Positions 45,881 to 54,669 of a stretch of 64,000 bases of DNA are shown one piece after another. The DNA comes from Polycladidibacter stylochi (GTDB taxonomy: Bacteria; Pseudomonadota; Alphaproteobacteria; Rhizobiales; Stappiaceae), in NCBI RefSeq assembly GCF_001562055.1, contig NZ_LLWE01000025.1, forward strand, positions 372,001 through 436,000, read 5' to 3'. Position 1 is the first letter of the stretch. Every line of letters starts with the position of its first letter. The position numbers and the translations under genes were made by a program. A model generated the notes under the pieces. That model was not told the DNA's origin. It saw only the letters and a list, made by a program, of their open reading frames with translations, and made no database searches.

Positions 45881-46651
45881 ATGCATAATGGGAATTCGGG
45901 TCGTCGCACTCGCAACAAACGGGGCGGCAAGCGCGAATTTGGTGCTGAACAGGAATTTGGTACAGAGTTTGCTCCCCCAGAATTTTTGCAGGAATCCCCA
46001 AGAGATTACTCAAGGGATTCATGGGGAAACGCAAATAATTCCCAGTACAACACCCCTGATAACTCCAGATCTTCAAATAACAATATGGCAGATAGAGGTT
46101 TTGGTGCAGGTGGCTATAATGCCAATTCACAACGCGGTGCAAACCGCTCCCAGCCTTACGCCCAACAACCATCACCAGCTTATCAAGCCAGCGGCTATGG
46201 CAATAATAATGAGCGCGGTGGTTTTGGCGGCGACCATGGTAACAATCATGGCGGCGGTAATAGTGGTGGGCCGAGGCGCTCCTATCCCCCTGTTGAGCGT
46301 GGTCCAAGGCAGTATGGAATAGTAAAATTTTTCAAGCTTGATAAAGGCTTTGGTTTCATCACACCGGATGAAGGCCCCAATGATGTTTTTGTCCACATTT
46401 CAGCGGTTGAAAGATCAGGGCTCAATAACTTGTTTAGCGGGCAAAGAATTTCATTTGAAACCGAACCCGACAGACGCGGCAAAGGCCCCAAAGCTGTCGA
46501 ACTGCGGCTAGAAGAAGCTTCCCAAGCTCCAGCTCAAGGTGCAAGCCAGCAACAGCAAACGCCGCAAAACGCACCGCAAGCTAACAATCATCATAGCAGT
46601 GAACAGCCTGAGGTGGTTTGGGACCAGCCCATGCCCGACGAAGTAGACTAG
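45881..46651 (+). CDS. Cold-shock-domain RNA-binding protein with disordered arms
   Basis: A 256-residue protein. Residues 1-145 are disordered, rich in N, G, Q, R and S, with repeated GG and RG patterns. A single cold-shock domain spans about 147-215: the RNP1 motif is KGFGFITPDEG and RNP2 is DVFVHISAVE. The C-terminal 40 residues are Q/A/N-rich and acidic. Ordinary bacterial Csp proteins have about 70 residues, so the arms dominate here. Such proteins bind single-stranded RNA or DNA, and the arms may promote condensation. The start at 45881 follows AGGAAAGG. An upstream ATG at 45797 is less likely. Confidence 0.87.
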   Translation: MHNGNSGRRTRNKRGGKREFGAEQEFGTEFAPPEFLQESPRDYSRDSWGNANNSQYNTPDNSRSSNNNMADRGFGAGGYNANSQRGANRSQPYAQQPSPAYQASGYGNNNERGGFGGDHGNNHGGGNSGGPRRSYPPVERGPRQYGIVKFFKLDKGFGFITPDEGPNDVFVHISAVERSGLNNLFSGQRISFETEPDRRGKGPKAVELRLEEASQAPAQGASQQQQTPQNAPQANNHHSSEQPEVVWDQPMPDEVD

Positions 46652-46857
46652 ATAGCAATTAAGTAGTGTGGTCACATTGCTGCCTACACTACTTTTACCA
46701 CTGGCATCTGCCATTATATGTTTTGCTTTGCTTACAATGTGCTGGCAAAGCGCAATACCCGTACTGCGTTCAAAAACGGTTCTTGTTTAGAGTAACTTGA
46801 CAATTCATCGGAATATCGTTTTATCCATTTCAGCACTTGAAACAGGAAATAACGCCT

Positions 46858-47718
46858 ATGAATTATCGCCACATTTACCATGCAGGAAACATAGGCGACG
46901 TACTTAAACACATTGTTCAAGCCAACATCATTCGGTATTTGCAGAAGAAGGAAGCCCCATTTCGTGTCTTCGATACCCATGCAGGTATAGGCCTATACGA
47001 TTTAACCAGCGAAGAAGCCCAGAAAACAGGCGAGTGGCAAGCTGGGGTCGGCAAGGTCTTAACAGCAAAACAAGAAAAGAAAATACCAGCATCTGTTGAA
47101 GCCGTGTTAGCCCCTTGGCTTACAACTATTACCGATATGAACGAACAAGGGACAATTACCTGCTATCCTGGATCACCAGAAATCAGCCGTCGTCTGCTAA
47201 GAAAACAAGATCGCCTGACATTGACTGAACTACACCCAAATGATTTTGAGCAGTTAAAGCACAACTTCGGTGGTGATAAAAAAACAAAACTAATACAACT
47301 TGATGCCTGGTTGGCGCTCGGTAGCTTCCTTCCTCCCCGTGAACGCCGCGGTTTGGTTTTGGTTGACCCAGCCTATGAGGTTGAAGACGAATTCGAACGC
47401 TTGGAACAAGCCACCGCAAAAGCCTACAAAAAGTGGGCAACCGGTGTTTACGCACTCTGGTTTCCGGTGAAAGACCCGAGATCGGTTAAAAGGTTATCGC
47501 AGGGCTTAAAAGCAAAGGGTGTCAAAAATCTCTTAAGTGTTGAATTATCAGCTGGTCGCATCTCTCCTGATCAACCCATGCGCTCCAGTGGCATGTTTAT
47601 TATCAATCCGCCATACACACTTAAGCAACAACTTGATTGCGCCTTGCCTTGGCTCACCAAGTGCCTCGCCCAATCAAACGAAGCCTATTTTAAACTCGAG
47701 CAACTCATACCCGAGTAA
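46858..47718 (+). CDS. rlmJ: 23S rRNA (adenine-2030-N6)-methyltransferase RlmJ
   Basis: A 286-residue SAM-dependent methyltransferase that modifies A2030 of 23S rRNA. Signature parts are the start MNYRHIYHAGNIGDVLKHI, the SAM-binding FDTHAGIGLYDL, and the catalytic motif IV as DPAYE, where DPPYE is more usual. MFIINPPYTL follows near the C-terminus. The ATG at 46858 has AGGAAA about 9 bases upstream; an in-frame ATG at 46837 is upstream of that site. A large stem-loop follows the stop. Confidence 0.93.
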   Translation: MNYRHIYHAGNIGDVLKHIVQANIIRYLQKKEAPFRVFDTHAGIGLYDLTSEEAQKTGEWQAGVGKVLTAKQEKKIPASVEAVLAPWLTTITDMNEQGTITCYPGSPEISRRLLRKQDRLTLTELHPNDFEQLKHNFGGDKKTKLIQLDAWLALGSFLPPRERRGLVLVDPAYEVEDEFERLEQATAKAYKKWATGVYALWFPVKDPRSVKRLSQGLKAKGVKNLLSVELSAGRISPDQPMRSSGMFIINPPYTLKQQLDCALPWLTKCLAQSNEAYFKLEQLIPE

Positions 47719-47730
47719 GTACTGGCAATT

Positions 47731-47787
47731 TACCTGCGAGAATTGAGAAATTGCATAAACTGGCATTTTAAGCCAATCTCGCAGGTA
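47731..47787 (+). terminator. Large stem-loop after rlmJ
   Basis: TACCTGCGAGA (47731-47741) and TCTCGCAGGTA (47777-47787) pair perfectly over 11 bp, enclosing 35 nt with an inner TGGC/GCCA hairpin. No T-run follows. It could stabilise the rlmJ mRNA 3' end rather than terminate it. Confidence 0.5.
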
Positions 47788-47865
47788 GTTATAAAGCCGA
47801 TGCTCATGTTTTATTGTTGGGACAAATAAATCGTTTTATCGACTGGGTGAAAAAGGCTGCAAATG

Positions 47866-47879
47866 TTGACCTTTATCAA
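47866..47879. promoter_or_regulatory. FNR/Anr-type box
   Basis: TTGAC-CTTT-ATCAA fits the FNR-family consensus TTGAY-N4-RTCAA. It is 99 bp upstream of the start of the periplasmic protein gene at 47979, a normal activating position. FnrN/FixK-type regulators read such sites in this order. No such regulator is in the window. Confidence 0.6.
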
Positions 47880-47978
47880 TTTGCTAGCTTAGCCGGTGTG
47901 GTTCGCATCTCAATAAATACGAGACGCAAAATATTCTTGGGCGTACAATAGGGTTTCGGTAAAACAAAGGAGCGTGTT

Positions 47979-48467
47979 TTGCGAAATAGTTTGCACAAGA
48001 TCATGAAGATCATCCTAGGGAGTTTGGCTATAGCACTGGCAACACTCTCAATAGCGAGCTTAACGCAAAGTGCACAAGCCGCCGACTATAACCATAAAAA
48101 CCCAACGGCTTACACCACACCCAACGATCGCATACCCTATTGCGATGCCACATCGTCACAATCCGCTGTTGCCAGCCGTATTGCAAAGGCTTTCTACGAC
48201 TACTATGAAGGTAGAGAGCTTGAGGCACTACACTTGATACAAGAAACAGGCTATCGCATTGATAACCCAAGCCCATTAGCAAGGCGCTATTGTCAAGCAG
48301 CTGCAACACTTTCCGACGGTCAAAACTACCAGCTATATTTCAGTATCGTAGAGGATTTGGGGCTCTTCGGTGTCACTTGGGATGTTGAAGTTTGCATATT
48401 AGGCTTGGATAAATACCATGTTTACGGCGGCAAATGCAGGGTTGTAAGACCCCCCTCCTACCACTAA
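47979..48467 (+). CDS. Conserved periplasmic protein of unknown function
   Basis: A 162-residue protein starting with TTG, supported by AAGGAG 6 bases upstream; the next ATG is eight codons on. A signal peptide ends near AQAADYN. The mature part has conserved cysteines in PYCDA, ARRYCQAAATLSDG, VCILG and KCRVVRP, so two disulfides are likely. I recognise the pattern RRYC..A...SDG followed by an FG..WDVE.C segment from hypothetical proteins widespread in Hyphomicrobiales. Function is unknown. An FNR-type box upstream suggests low-oxygen expression. Confidence 0.82.
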   Translation: MRNSLHKIMKIILGSLAIALATLSIASLTQSAQAADYNHKNPTAYTTPNDRIPYCDATSSQSAVASRIAKAFYDYYEGRELEALHLIQETGYRIDNPSPLARRYCQAAATLSDGQNYQLYFSIVEDLGLFGVTWDVEVCILGLDKYHVYGGKCRVVRPPSYH

Positions 48468-48636
48468 GCCCCTCCTACCACTAAACAGGGCGTTTATTTC
48501 GCTTCATAGTTTGGACCCTTAACGCCTATGCGCAACCGGCATTATCTACGTGTATATACCTTTGATTTTATTTCAATTTTATTTGATATTAATAAGAATT
48601 AAATTTTACCAAGCTATTTGAGAGATCCGGTTTACT

Positions 48637-49257
48637 ATGAAACAACTCACAACACCTACAAACACCCACTTAGGGCAAGAGACATCGGAAAGCTATACAT
48701 ACTTATTAGTTTACGCCACACGAGAAGGCCAAACACGGGAAATAATAAAAACTATTTCTTCAGTACTCGAAAGCGAAGGGCACACATGCCACTACTTGCC
48801 TCTCATTACAGGTTCAGAATCGATACCGGCACTTCCTAAAGAAACAAAAATCATCATTGGGGCACCAATTCACTTTGGTTATCATCATTGTGCAGTAAGT
48901 AAGTTCATAAATTTAAACAAAGCAAAGCTTCATTGCCACCAAACTGCTTTCTTTTCAGTCAATCTATTAGCGCGTCATAAAGAAAAGAGCACACCAAATA
49001 CCAATATCTATCTCCAAAAATTCTTAAAACATCAGCAATTTCGCCCTAGTATTACAGAGGTATTTGCAGGCGCGGTAAACTACCCCAAACTGGGACTAAT
49101 GAGTAAAATCGCACTCCTTGCAATAATGAAACTGACAAAAGGTCCCACAGATACCTCCCAAAACCACGTTTTTACAGACTGGCGAAAAGTCAAAAGCTTC
49201 GCAAAAGACTTATCGCACTGGCCCAAGACAGCAAAACATAAACGCGCTCTCATTTAG
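48637..49257 (+). CDS. hemG: Menaquinone-dependent protoporphyrinogen IX oxidase-like flavodoxin (HemG)
   Basis: A 206-residue flavodoxin-fold protein. The FMN loop YATREGQTREIIKTI, then IIGAPIHFGYHH, AFFSVNLLARHKEKSTPNTN and KLTKGPTDTSQNHVFTDW all match HemG, which oxidises protoporphyrinogen IX to protoporphyrin IX in haem synthesis. HemG is best known in gammaproteobacteria, whereas alphaproteobacteria mostly use HemJ, so this copy may be transferred. The codon use is AT-rich. The N-terminus has about 20 extra residues before the flavodoxin fold. No other haem gene adjoins it. Confidence 0.87.
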   Translation: MKQLTTPTNTHLGQETSESYTYLLVYATREGQTREIIKTISSVLESEGHTCHYLPLITGSESIPALPKETKIIIGAPIHFGYHHCAVSKFINLNKAKLHCHQTAFFSVNLLARHKEKSTPNTNIYLQKFLKHQQFRPSITEVFAGAVNYPKLGLMSKIALLAIMKLTKGPTDTSQNHVFTDWRKVKSFAKDLSHWPKTAKHKRALI

Positions 49258-49438
49258 TTTTGAAAACTACAAAATGATTACTTCATTAAACATTGGCTTT
49301 GCAGCAATCCATAAACCGTTCTAAGGGAGAACAACGTATTGGGTGCGGGGTCAAAACAAAAATTTGCAAGCTCTTTAAAGATCTGCTTAAAATATTACTC
49401 ACTGCAATTTTTAAACATATACCCTAAGAGGTCGTAGT

Positions 49439-50047
49439 ATGCTGGTTTTAAGAAGTGCCCCCCCTTCTCCATTTGGGCGAAAAGTAGTTATCGCTGCCGC
49501 CGTTTTAGGATTTAAAGATAAAATCACTGTAGAACAGGCAGATTACACCTCAGAAACCGACAGTTTGCGGCAACAAAATCCTTTAGGAAAGATACCCGTA
49601 CTTATCCTTGAAGACGCAACAACACTGTACGATAGCAGGGTAATAACCGAGTATTTGGATTTTCTGGCAGGCGGCGAAAAGCTCTATCCTGCAGGTGCAG
49701 CGCGATTTGAAGTCCTGACGAAACAGGCCCTAGCTGATGGTATTTGTGATGCAGCAATTCAAATCGTTTATGAAAAACGGTTCCATGAAGAACAAAAGCA
49801 AAATGAAGAACTCATTTCCTATCAAAAACAAAAGATTATACGTGCATTAGATGCTTTCTCAACCAACCCTCTTCAAAAAATAAAGCACAGTTCCCCAAAT
49901 GGAGCGCAAATTGCACTTGCTTGTGCACTAGGCTATTTAGATTTGAGAATGGAAGGTTTTTGGCGTAACGATTATCCGCAACTCGTAGAGTGGCTAGAAG
50001 ATTTTGCCGCTAATATACCTGAATTTAATGCGACAAAATGCGTATAG
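49439..50047 (+). CDS. Glutathione S-transferase family protein
   Basis: A 202-residue GST. The N-terminal thioredoxin-like domain (1-78) shows the catalytic-type serine in SAPPSPFGRKV, NPLGKIPVLI with the cis-proline, and the glutathione-binding DSRVITEYLD. The C-terminal helical domain follows, with LALACALGYLDLR-like sequence near 160-175. The substrate is unknown. AGAGG lies 8 bases before the ATG. The gene is followed after about 55 bp by the second copy of the two-hairpin repeat. Confidence 0.9.
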   Translation: MLVLRSAPPSPFGRKVVIAAAVLGFKDKITVEQADYTSETDSLRQQNPLGKIPVLILEDATTLYDSRVITEYLDFLAGGEKLYPAGAARFEVLTKQALADGICDAAIQIVYEKRFHEEQKQNEELISYQKQKIIRALDAFSTNPLQKIKHSSPNGAQIALACALGYLDLRMEGFWRNDYPQLVEWLEDFAANIPEFNATKCV

Positions 50048-50100
50048 TAGCGAGGAAATATAATAGGGTGGGTCAAAACTCTTCCACGCTTTATAAGGGA

Positions 50101-50205
50101 TAGAGCGTATTTCCGAAAATTCCTATCGTTTTTCGGGTAAGAGTACCTGTAAAATAATGGTTAAAGCAGTTTGATTGCTTCTATGAAATCACAAACTACT
50201 TTAAT
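50101..50205 (+). repeat. Two-hairpin intergenic repeat, copy 2
   Basis: The order matches copy 1 at 11726: TAGAGCGTATTTCCGAAAA, then CCGAAAA (50113-50119) pairing with TTTTCGG (50130-50136), then GGTTAAAGCAGTTT and TGCTTCTATGAAA, closing with AAACTACTTT. Stem 1 is perfect here and stem 2 has one mismatch, the reverse of copy 1. Both copies lie just downstream of a plus-strand gene. Confidence 0.75.
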
Positions 50206-50220
50206 ATTCATCAAACAAAA

Positions 50221-50240
50221 AGGGGCGCATTCACACCCCT
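50221..50240 (-). terminator. Terminator of the Omp25-like gene
   Basis: AGGGG (50221-50225) and CCCCT (50236-50240) pair, with a partial extension inwards. On the minus strand TTTTTGTTTG follows. Confidence 0.7.
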
Positions 50241-50262
50241 CTTTGCCAATTATGTATTAAGC

Positions 50263-50916
50263 TTAGAAGCGATAGCTCAAACCGGCACGAACGAGGTTCT
50301 CTTTAAGGTCGGCTTTTTCTGGCCCTGAACCCAAATCAAACTTTTGTGTACCAAAATCTTGGTAAGAGTATTCAACACGTGTAACCAGCTGATCCGTAAG
50401 AGCGTGCTCAACGCCAGCACCTAATGTATAACCGGTTGCGGTTTTACTATCTTTTACGCCAGCATCTTTCGCTTCGAACTCGGCAATCGCAACACCCGCT
50501 GTACCGTAAAACAATGTGCGATCAACAGCATAACCGGCGCGGCCTCGAACGGAGCTATTCCAGCTGGAAGAAAACCGGGAATCGCCAACCTTATTATTGA
50601 TATCATTGTATTGAATGTCAGCCTCAGCACCGACAACGATGTTTGGTGTCACCATAAAGTTATAACCACCATGAACACCGACACTAGCACCGTTATTATT
50701 ATCATCCAGGGCACCAACTGAGGTTCCTTTGCCGTCGACACCAGCAAAACCCCAACCTACATTCCCACCAACATAAGCACCGGTCCAGTCATATGTATCA
50801 TAGGTTACTGCTTGGTCATAAGCTACCGGCGCTTGTTCCTGCGGTAAATCCGCAGCAAAAGCACTGGTAGAAAGCAAACCCAAGGTAATAGCAGTTAAAG
50901 TGGTTGTACGCAGCAT
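50263..50916 (-). CDS. Omp25/31-like outer-membrane beta-barrel protein
   Basis: A 217-residue protein with a signal peptide (cleavage AFAAD) and an eight-strand barrel ending in RAGLSYRF. The segments DWTGAYVGGNVGWGFAG, GVHGGYNFMVTPNIVVGAEA and VRGRAGYAVDRTLFYGTAG are typical of the Omp25/Omp31 family of Hyphomicrobiales, which are abundant surface proteins linking envelope stability and, in pathogens, host interaction. It stands alone with its own terminator. The ATG is close to GGAGC. Confidence 0.92.
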   Translation of the reverse strand: MLRTTTLTAITLGLLSTSAFAADLPQEQAPVAYDQAVTYDTYDWTGAYVGGNVGWGFAGVDGKGTSVGALDDNNNGASVGVHGGYNFMVTPNIVVGAEADIQYNDINNKVGDSRFSSSWNSSVRGRAGYAVDRTLFYGTAGVAIAEFEAKDAGVKDSKTATGYTLGAGVEHALTDQLVTRVEYSYQDFGTQKFDLGSGPEKADLKENLVRAGLSYRF

Positions 50917-51387
50917 TACTCAGCTCCAAAGTATCTCTTTATCATCTAACAACCAAGACCCTAGATGCCCCGGGCCTTGAAGATGCTTAAGATATGGGAG
51001 CCCAATGTGTTACAACCTGAGGCAAAAAAAGGAAAAATTGAGACAAATCTAGGTAAGTTTATGTCATTGGTTTTAACTAATTGATTTTTATAGCACTACG
51101 TGCACACAAGCGCTGTAGATAAGCCTTCACACACGGTTACAGTTTATTTCATCTGTTGAATATCCAACAGATATCTATTCATTTTCACATATGCCCCTTC
51201 AAGCAAGCACCTTCAATGCCTATATAGCCAAGTGTAATAGCTTGAAGGCGCAAAAGGGTGTAAGCGCACAACACTATTACATGTATAGGTATAAGGCATT
51301 CCCATGAGAACGAGTGCTATAACAATTAATTAAAATGCTAAGATAATGGCATCGGCTACGGCTGCAAAGGTAAAATCGGAAACAATA
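50917..51387. other. Upstream region of the Omp25-like gene and antiporter
   Basis: Non-coding, with the 5' leader of the abundant porin on the left. Two inverted repeats stand out: ATCTGTTG/CAACAGAT (51151-51172, 6-nt loop) and CCTTCAAGC/GCTTGAAGG (51196-51204 and 51240-51248). They may be operators for either divergent gene. Confidence 0.45.
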
Positions 51388-52374
51388 ATGCCACATGGAT
51401 ATATTTACCTCATAGGGGGCATGACAGCACTCATTTTTACCGGCGATTTGCTGGTACGCGGCGCTGTTGGTATCGCCCAGAAGCTGGGCATCCCCTCGAT
51501 GATTATCGGTTTAACAATTGTGGCGTTTGGCACTTCAGCACCAGAGCTCATGGTTTCCATTAAGGCGTCCTTAAACGGCAATAGTGGCATTGCCATAGGA
51601 AATATCGTTGGTTCAAATATTGCCAACGTTCTAATGGTGCTAGGTCTTCCAGCGCTTTTATTTTCAACTTCTTGCAATGAAAACGGTGCGCTCAAAAGCG
51701 CCAAATTCATGATATTTATATCATTTGTTTTTGTAATCCTAATGATGCAAGGAACTCTTGGATTAAAAGCAGGCTTCATCCTTCTCACATTTCTAGGCTA
51801 CTTCCTTTACGAATCTTTCCTCGAAACCAAACAACATCGTGATCTCAACAAGGCGATACAAAACGAAGAGAAAGATGAGTTGGACGTGGAGGACATAGAC
51901 CCAGAATCCATACCAAGCAAAACATGGGTTTCTGTTGCTTTTATTATTGTTGGTCTAATCGGCTTACCCATCAGCGCCAAGTTTGCGATTGACGGGGCGA
52001 CCGTCTTAGCACGTTCTTGGGGCGTCACAGATGCGGTAATAGGCCTAACTGTTGTAGCTCTCGGCACATCCTTGCCCGAATTATCAACGACATTAATGGC
52101 CGCTATGCGTAACCACTCAGCAGTCGCGCTTGGAAATGTCATCGGCTCGAACATCTTTAATATTCTCGCCATTATGGGCATAACAAGTATCATAACGCCC
52201 GTTCCAATACCGCAACAGTTAATAGACTTTGATGTTTGGGTTATGCTCTCGTGCGCGGGTCTGGTCCTGTATTTTGCAACACATGGCAAGCAGCTTGGGC
52301 GCCGATGGGGGCTTTTTCTAACCATAAGCTATATTGCGTACACTTATGCGGTATTTATTCTCGGAAAGGCTTAA
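51388..52374 (+). CDS. Calcium/sodium antiporter (CaCA family, YrbG-like)
   Basis: A 328-residue cation exchanger with two repeats, each carrying the alpha motif: GLTIVAFGTSAPELMVSI in the first half and GLTVVALGTSLPELSTTL in the second, with GNIVGSNIANVL and GNVIGSNIFNIL following. A central acidic cytoplasmic loop lies at about 153-180. It exchanges Ca2+ or a related cation for Na+ or H+ in the inner membrane. The ATG at 51388 is chosen because GGAAA precedes it and it begins the first helix. An ATG at 51346 is possible. Confidence 0.9.
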   Translation: MPHGYIYLIGGMTALIFTGDLLVRGAVGIAQKLGIPSMIIGLTIVAFGTSAPELMVSIKASLNGNSGIAIGNIVGSNIANVLMVLGLPALLFSTSCNENGALKSAKFMIFISFVFVILMMQGTLGLKAGFILLTFLGYFLYESFLETKQHRDLNKAIQNEEKDELDVEDIDPESIPSKTWVSVAFIIVGLIGLPISAKFAIDGATVLARSWGVTDAVIGLTVVALGTSLPELSTTLMAAMRNHSAVALGNVIGSNIFNILAIMGITSIITPVPIPQQLIDFDVWVMLSCAGLVLYFATHGKQLGRRWGLFLTISYIAYTYAVFILGKA

Positions 52375-52416
52375 CCCTTCCTCCTCCAATAGATTACGCA
52401 ACAATACAGCCGGTTT

Positions 52417-52431
52417 GTTCTTGTTGTGTTT
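52417..52431. promoter_or_regulatory. Degenerate LexA-like box upstream of uvrC
   Basis: GTTC-TTGTTGT-GTTT matches the SOS consensus GTTC-N7-GTTC except for the last base. It lies 75 bp before uvrC. Whether LexA binds is uncertain. Confidence 0.35.
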
Positions 52432-52505
52432 TCCATGCTACAATATGGGCAACACAACACATAACTAAATTATCATTAGGCTTCGCTCCTACCAGCAATG
52501 ATTAG

Positions 52506-54545
52506 ATGATGAACAAACCAGACCCGCAAGTTCCTAATAAAACAACAAATTTTGATAGCGATAATTCAGATACAATAGCAAATAGCGACACCTCCACGAA
52601 AACAGAACCTGTCAAGGTCGGCGTTGAAGTCATTAAAGATTTCGTGAAGCGATTACCAATGGGGCCTGGCGTTTACCGTATGCTGGATGCGCAAGAAAAC
52701 GTCCTTTACGTTGGTAAAGCGCGTTCTCTAAAAAAGCGGGTCTCCAGCTATACGCGTTTGCAAGGGCAGCCCAACCGCACCATGCGTATGATAATGGCAA
52801 CAAGTTCCATGGAATTTATCGAAACGGAAACTGAGCCAGAAGCCCTTCTTCTTGAAGCAAACCTTATCAAGCAGCTACGACCACGCTTTAACGTTTTGTT
52901 GCGAGACGACAAGTCCTTTCCCTATATTCTGGTCAGCTCCGATCATCCCTCCCCAGCACTTATTAAGCACCGTGGCGCACGTACACGAAAAGGCGACTAC
53001 TTTGGTCCTTTCGCCAATGCCAGCGCAGTTAACGACACAATAACCGCAATGCAAAAAGCATTTTTGCTTCGAAACTGTACTGATAGTTACTTTGCCAATC
53101 GCTCACGTCCTTGCCTGCAATATCAAATCAAACGTTGTGCAGCCCCTTGCACAAACGAAATATCTAAGGATGGCTATAATCAACTGGTGAAAGAAGCCAA
53201 GGCCTTTCTTTCCGGCCGTTCTCATCAAATTAAAAAAGACATGGCAACAGCAATGGAAGAGGCAGCCGAACAACGGGACTATGAAACAGCCGCCGTTTTT
53301 CGCGACCGCATCTCGGCCCTATCCCATGTGCAATCACACCAAGGCATTAACCCTCAAAATACAGAGGAGGCAGATGTCTTTGCGCTTCATAATGAAGGTG
53401 GTCAGTCGTGCATTCAGGTATTTTTCTTCAGGACTTGGCAAAACTGGGGCAATCGCTCCTATTTTCCAAAGGCCGATAAAAGCTATGAAGCAGAAGAGAT
53501 ACTGCAAAGCTTTATAACCCAGTTTTATGGGGACAAACCGGTACCCAAACTGGTTTTGATCTCACATCAATTGCCAGAGCAAAGCTTGCTAGAACAAGCT
53601 TTATCTGCCAGCACGAACAGAAAAATTGAGGTAATCCAACCCAAACGAGGCGAAAAGAAAGAGCTGCTTGATCACGCTTTAAGCAATGCTAAGGGAGCAT
53701 TGGGTAGAAAACTGGCCGAGACCTCCAGCCAAACGCGCTTGCTCAAAGGAGTTGGCGAGGCATTTAATCTAGACCGTCCACCTCGTCGTATAGATGTCTA
53801 TGATAACTCGCATATCCAAGGTGCCCACGCTGTTGGTGCCATGATCGTTACTGGCTCAGAAGGTTTTGCAAAAAAGCAATATCGCAAATTCAATATCAAC
53901 GCCAGCGAGACAACTCCAGGCGATGATTACGCCATGATGCGCGAAGTCCTAACAAGAAGATTTAAGCGCTTGTTGAAAGAGGCCCCAGACGAAATCAATT
54001 CAACGGCACGCTTTCGAGATGCAGCTGCGAATACAACCAACAACCACCAAGAACGAGACCAAGAGCAGCTCTCGCAATCGGAAACGACCGATATCCCCCA
54101 ATGGCCAGACCTGGTACTAATCGACGGTGGCCAGGGTCAGCTCCAGGCTGTGCGCACTGCTCTGGAAGAAATCGGTATAACGCATATCCCGCTTGTTGGT
54201 ATTGCTAAAGGCCCCGACAGAGACGCAGGCAAAGAAAAGTTCTTCATTCATGGCAAGCCAAGCTTTATGTTCAAGGAGCGAGATCCAGTTCTGTACTTTG
54301 TTCAGCGCTTACGCGATGAAGCACACCGCTTTGCAATTGGCACACATAGAAGTAAGCGAAAAAAAGAAAACCTTGCCAACCCGCTTGATGAAGTTACAGG
54401 CATAGGTCCGGCAAGAAAACGAGCTCTGTTACGCCACTTTGGCTCTGCAAAAGCTGTTTCGAGAGCAGGCTTGGGGGACCTGGAAGCCGTTGAGGGTATT
54501 TCGGCTAAAATCGCTCGCATAATCTACAATCATTTTCATGAATAG
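52506..54545 (+). CDS. uvrC: Excinuclease ABC subunit UvrC
   Basis: A 679-residue nuclease subunit that makes both incisions in nucleotide excision repair. After a 45-residue polar extension comes the GIY-YIG domain ([20 protein letters not shown]), then the UvrB-binding UVR segment ([20 protein letters not shown]), the RNase H-like 3' nuclease domain ([19 protein letters not shown] with catalytic Asp), and C-terminal HhH motifs ([20 protein letters not shown]). A short insertion rich in N, Q and E lies near 505-525. A degenerate LexA box lies upstream. Confidence 0.96.
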   Translation: MMNKPDPQVPNKTTNFDSDNSDTIANSDTSTKTEPVKVGVEVIKDFVKRLPMGPGVYRMLDAQENVLYVGKARSLKKRVSSYTRLQGQPNRTMRMIMATSSMEFIETETEPEALLLEANLIKQLRPRFNVLLRDDKSFPYILVSSDHPSPALIKHRGARTRKGDYFGPFANASAVNDTITAMQKAFLLRNCTDSYFANRSRPCLQYQIKRCAAPCTNEISKDGYNQLVKEAKAFLSGRSHQIKKDMATAMEEAAEQRDYETAAVFRDRISALSHVQSHQGINPQNTEEADVFALHNEGGQSCIQVFFFRTWQNWGNRSYFPKADKSYEAEEILQSFITQFYGDKPVPKLVLISHQLPEQSLLEQALSASTNRKIEVIQPKRGEKKELLDHALSNAKGALGRKLAETSSQTRLLKGVGEAFNLDRPPRRIDVYDNSHIQGAHAVGAMIVTGSEGFAKKQYRKFNINASETTPGDDYAMMREVLTRRFKRLLKEAPDEINSTARFRDAAANTTNNHQERDQEQLSQSETTDIPQWPDLVLIDGGQGQLQAVRTALEEIGITHIPLVGIAKGPDRDAGKEKFFIHGKPSFMFKERDPVLYFVQRLRDEAHRFAIGTHRSKRKKENLANPLDEVTGIGPARKRALLRHFGSAKAVSRAGLGDLEAVEGISAKIARIIYNHFHE

Positions 54546-54669
54546 TCGGCGACAACCCCTACTATCGTGCATTGCCTGTTAGTAACATTGTGATGTGCCA
54601 CACCCGGCAGCGAATCTCTGTAAGAAAGCATCAAACAGCATCTAACCTAGGGACCATCAAGATCCGCAT

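Noticed and set aside
45813-46307. 164-codon open frame antisense to the cold-shock-domain gene
   Set aside because: The His/Tyr/Cys-rich translation is the complement of the N/G-rich arm of the real gene.
51405-52325. Long antisense open frames across the cation antiporter
   Set aside because: They overlap both conserved alpha repeats of the real gene and show no domain.
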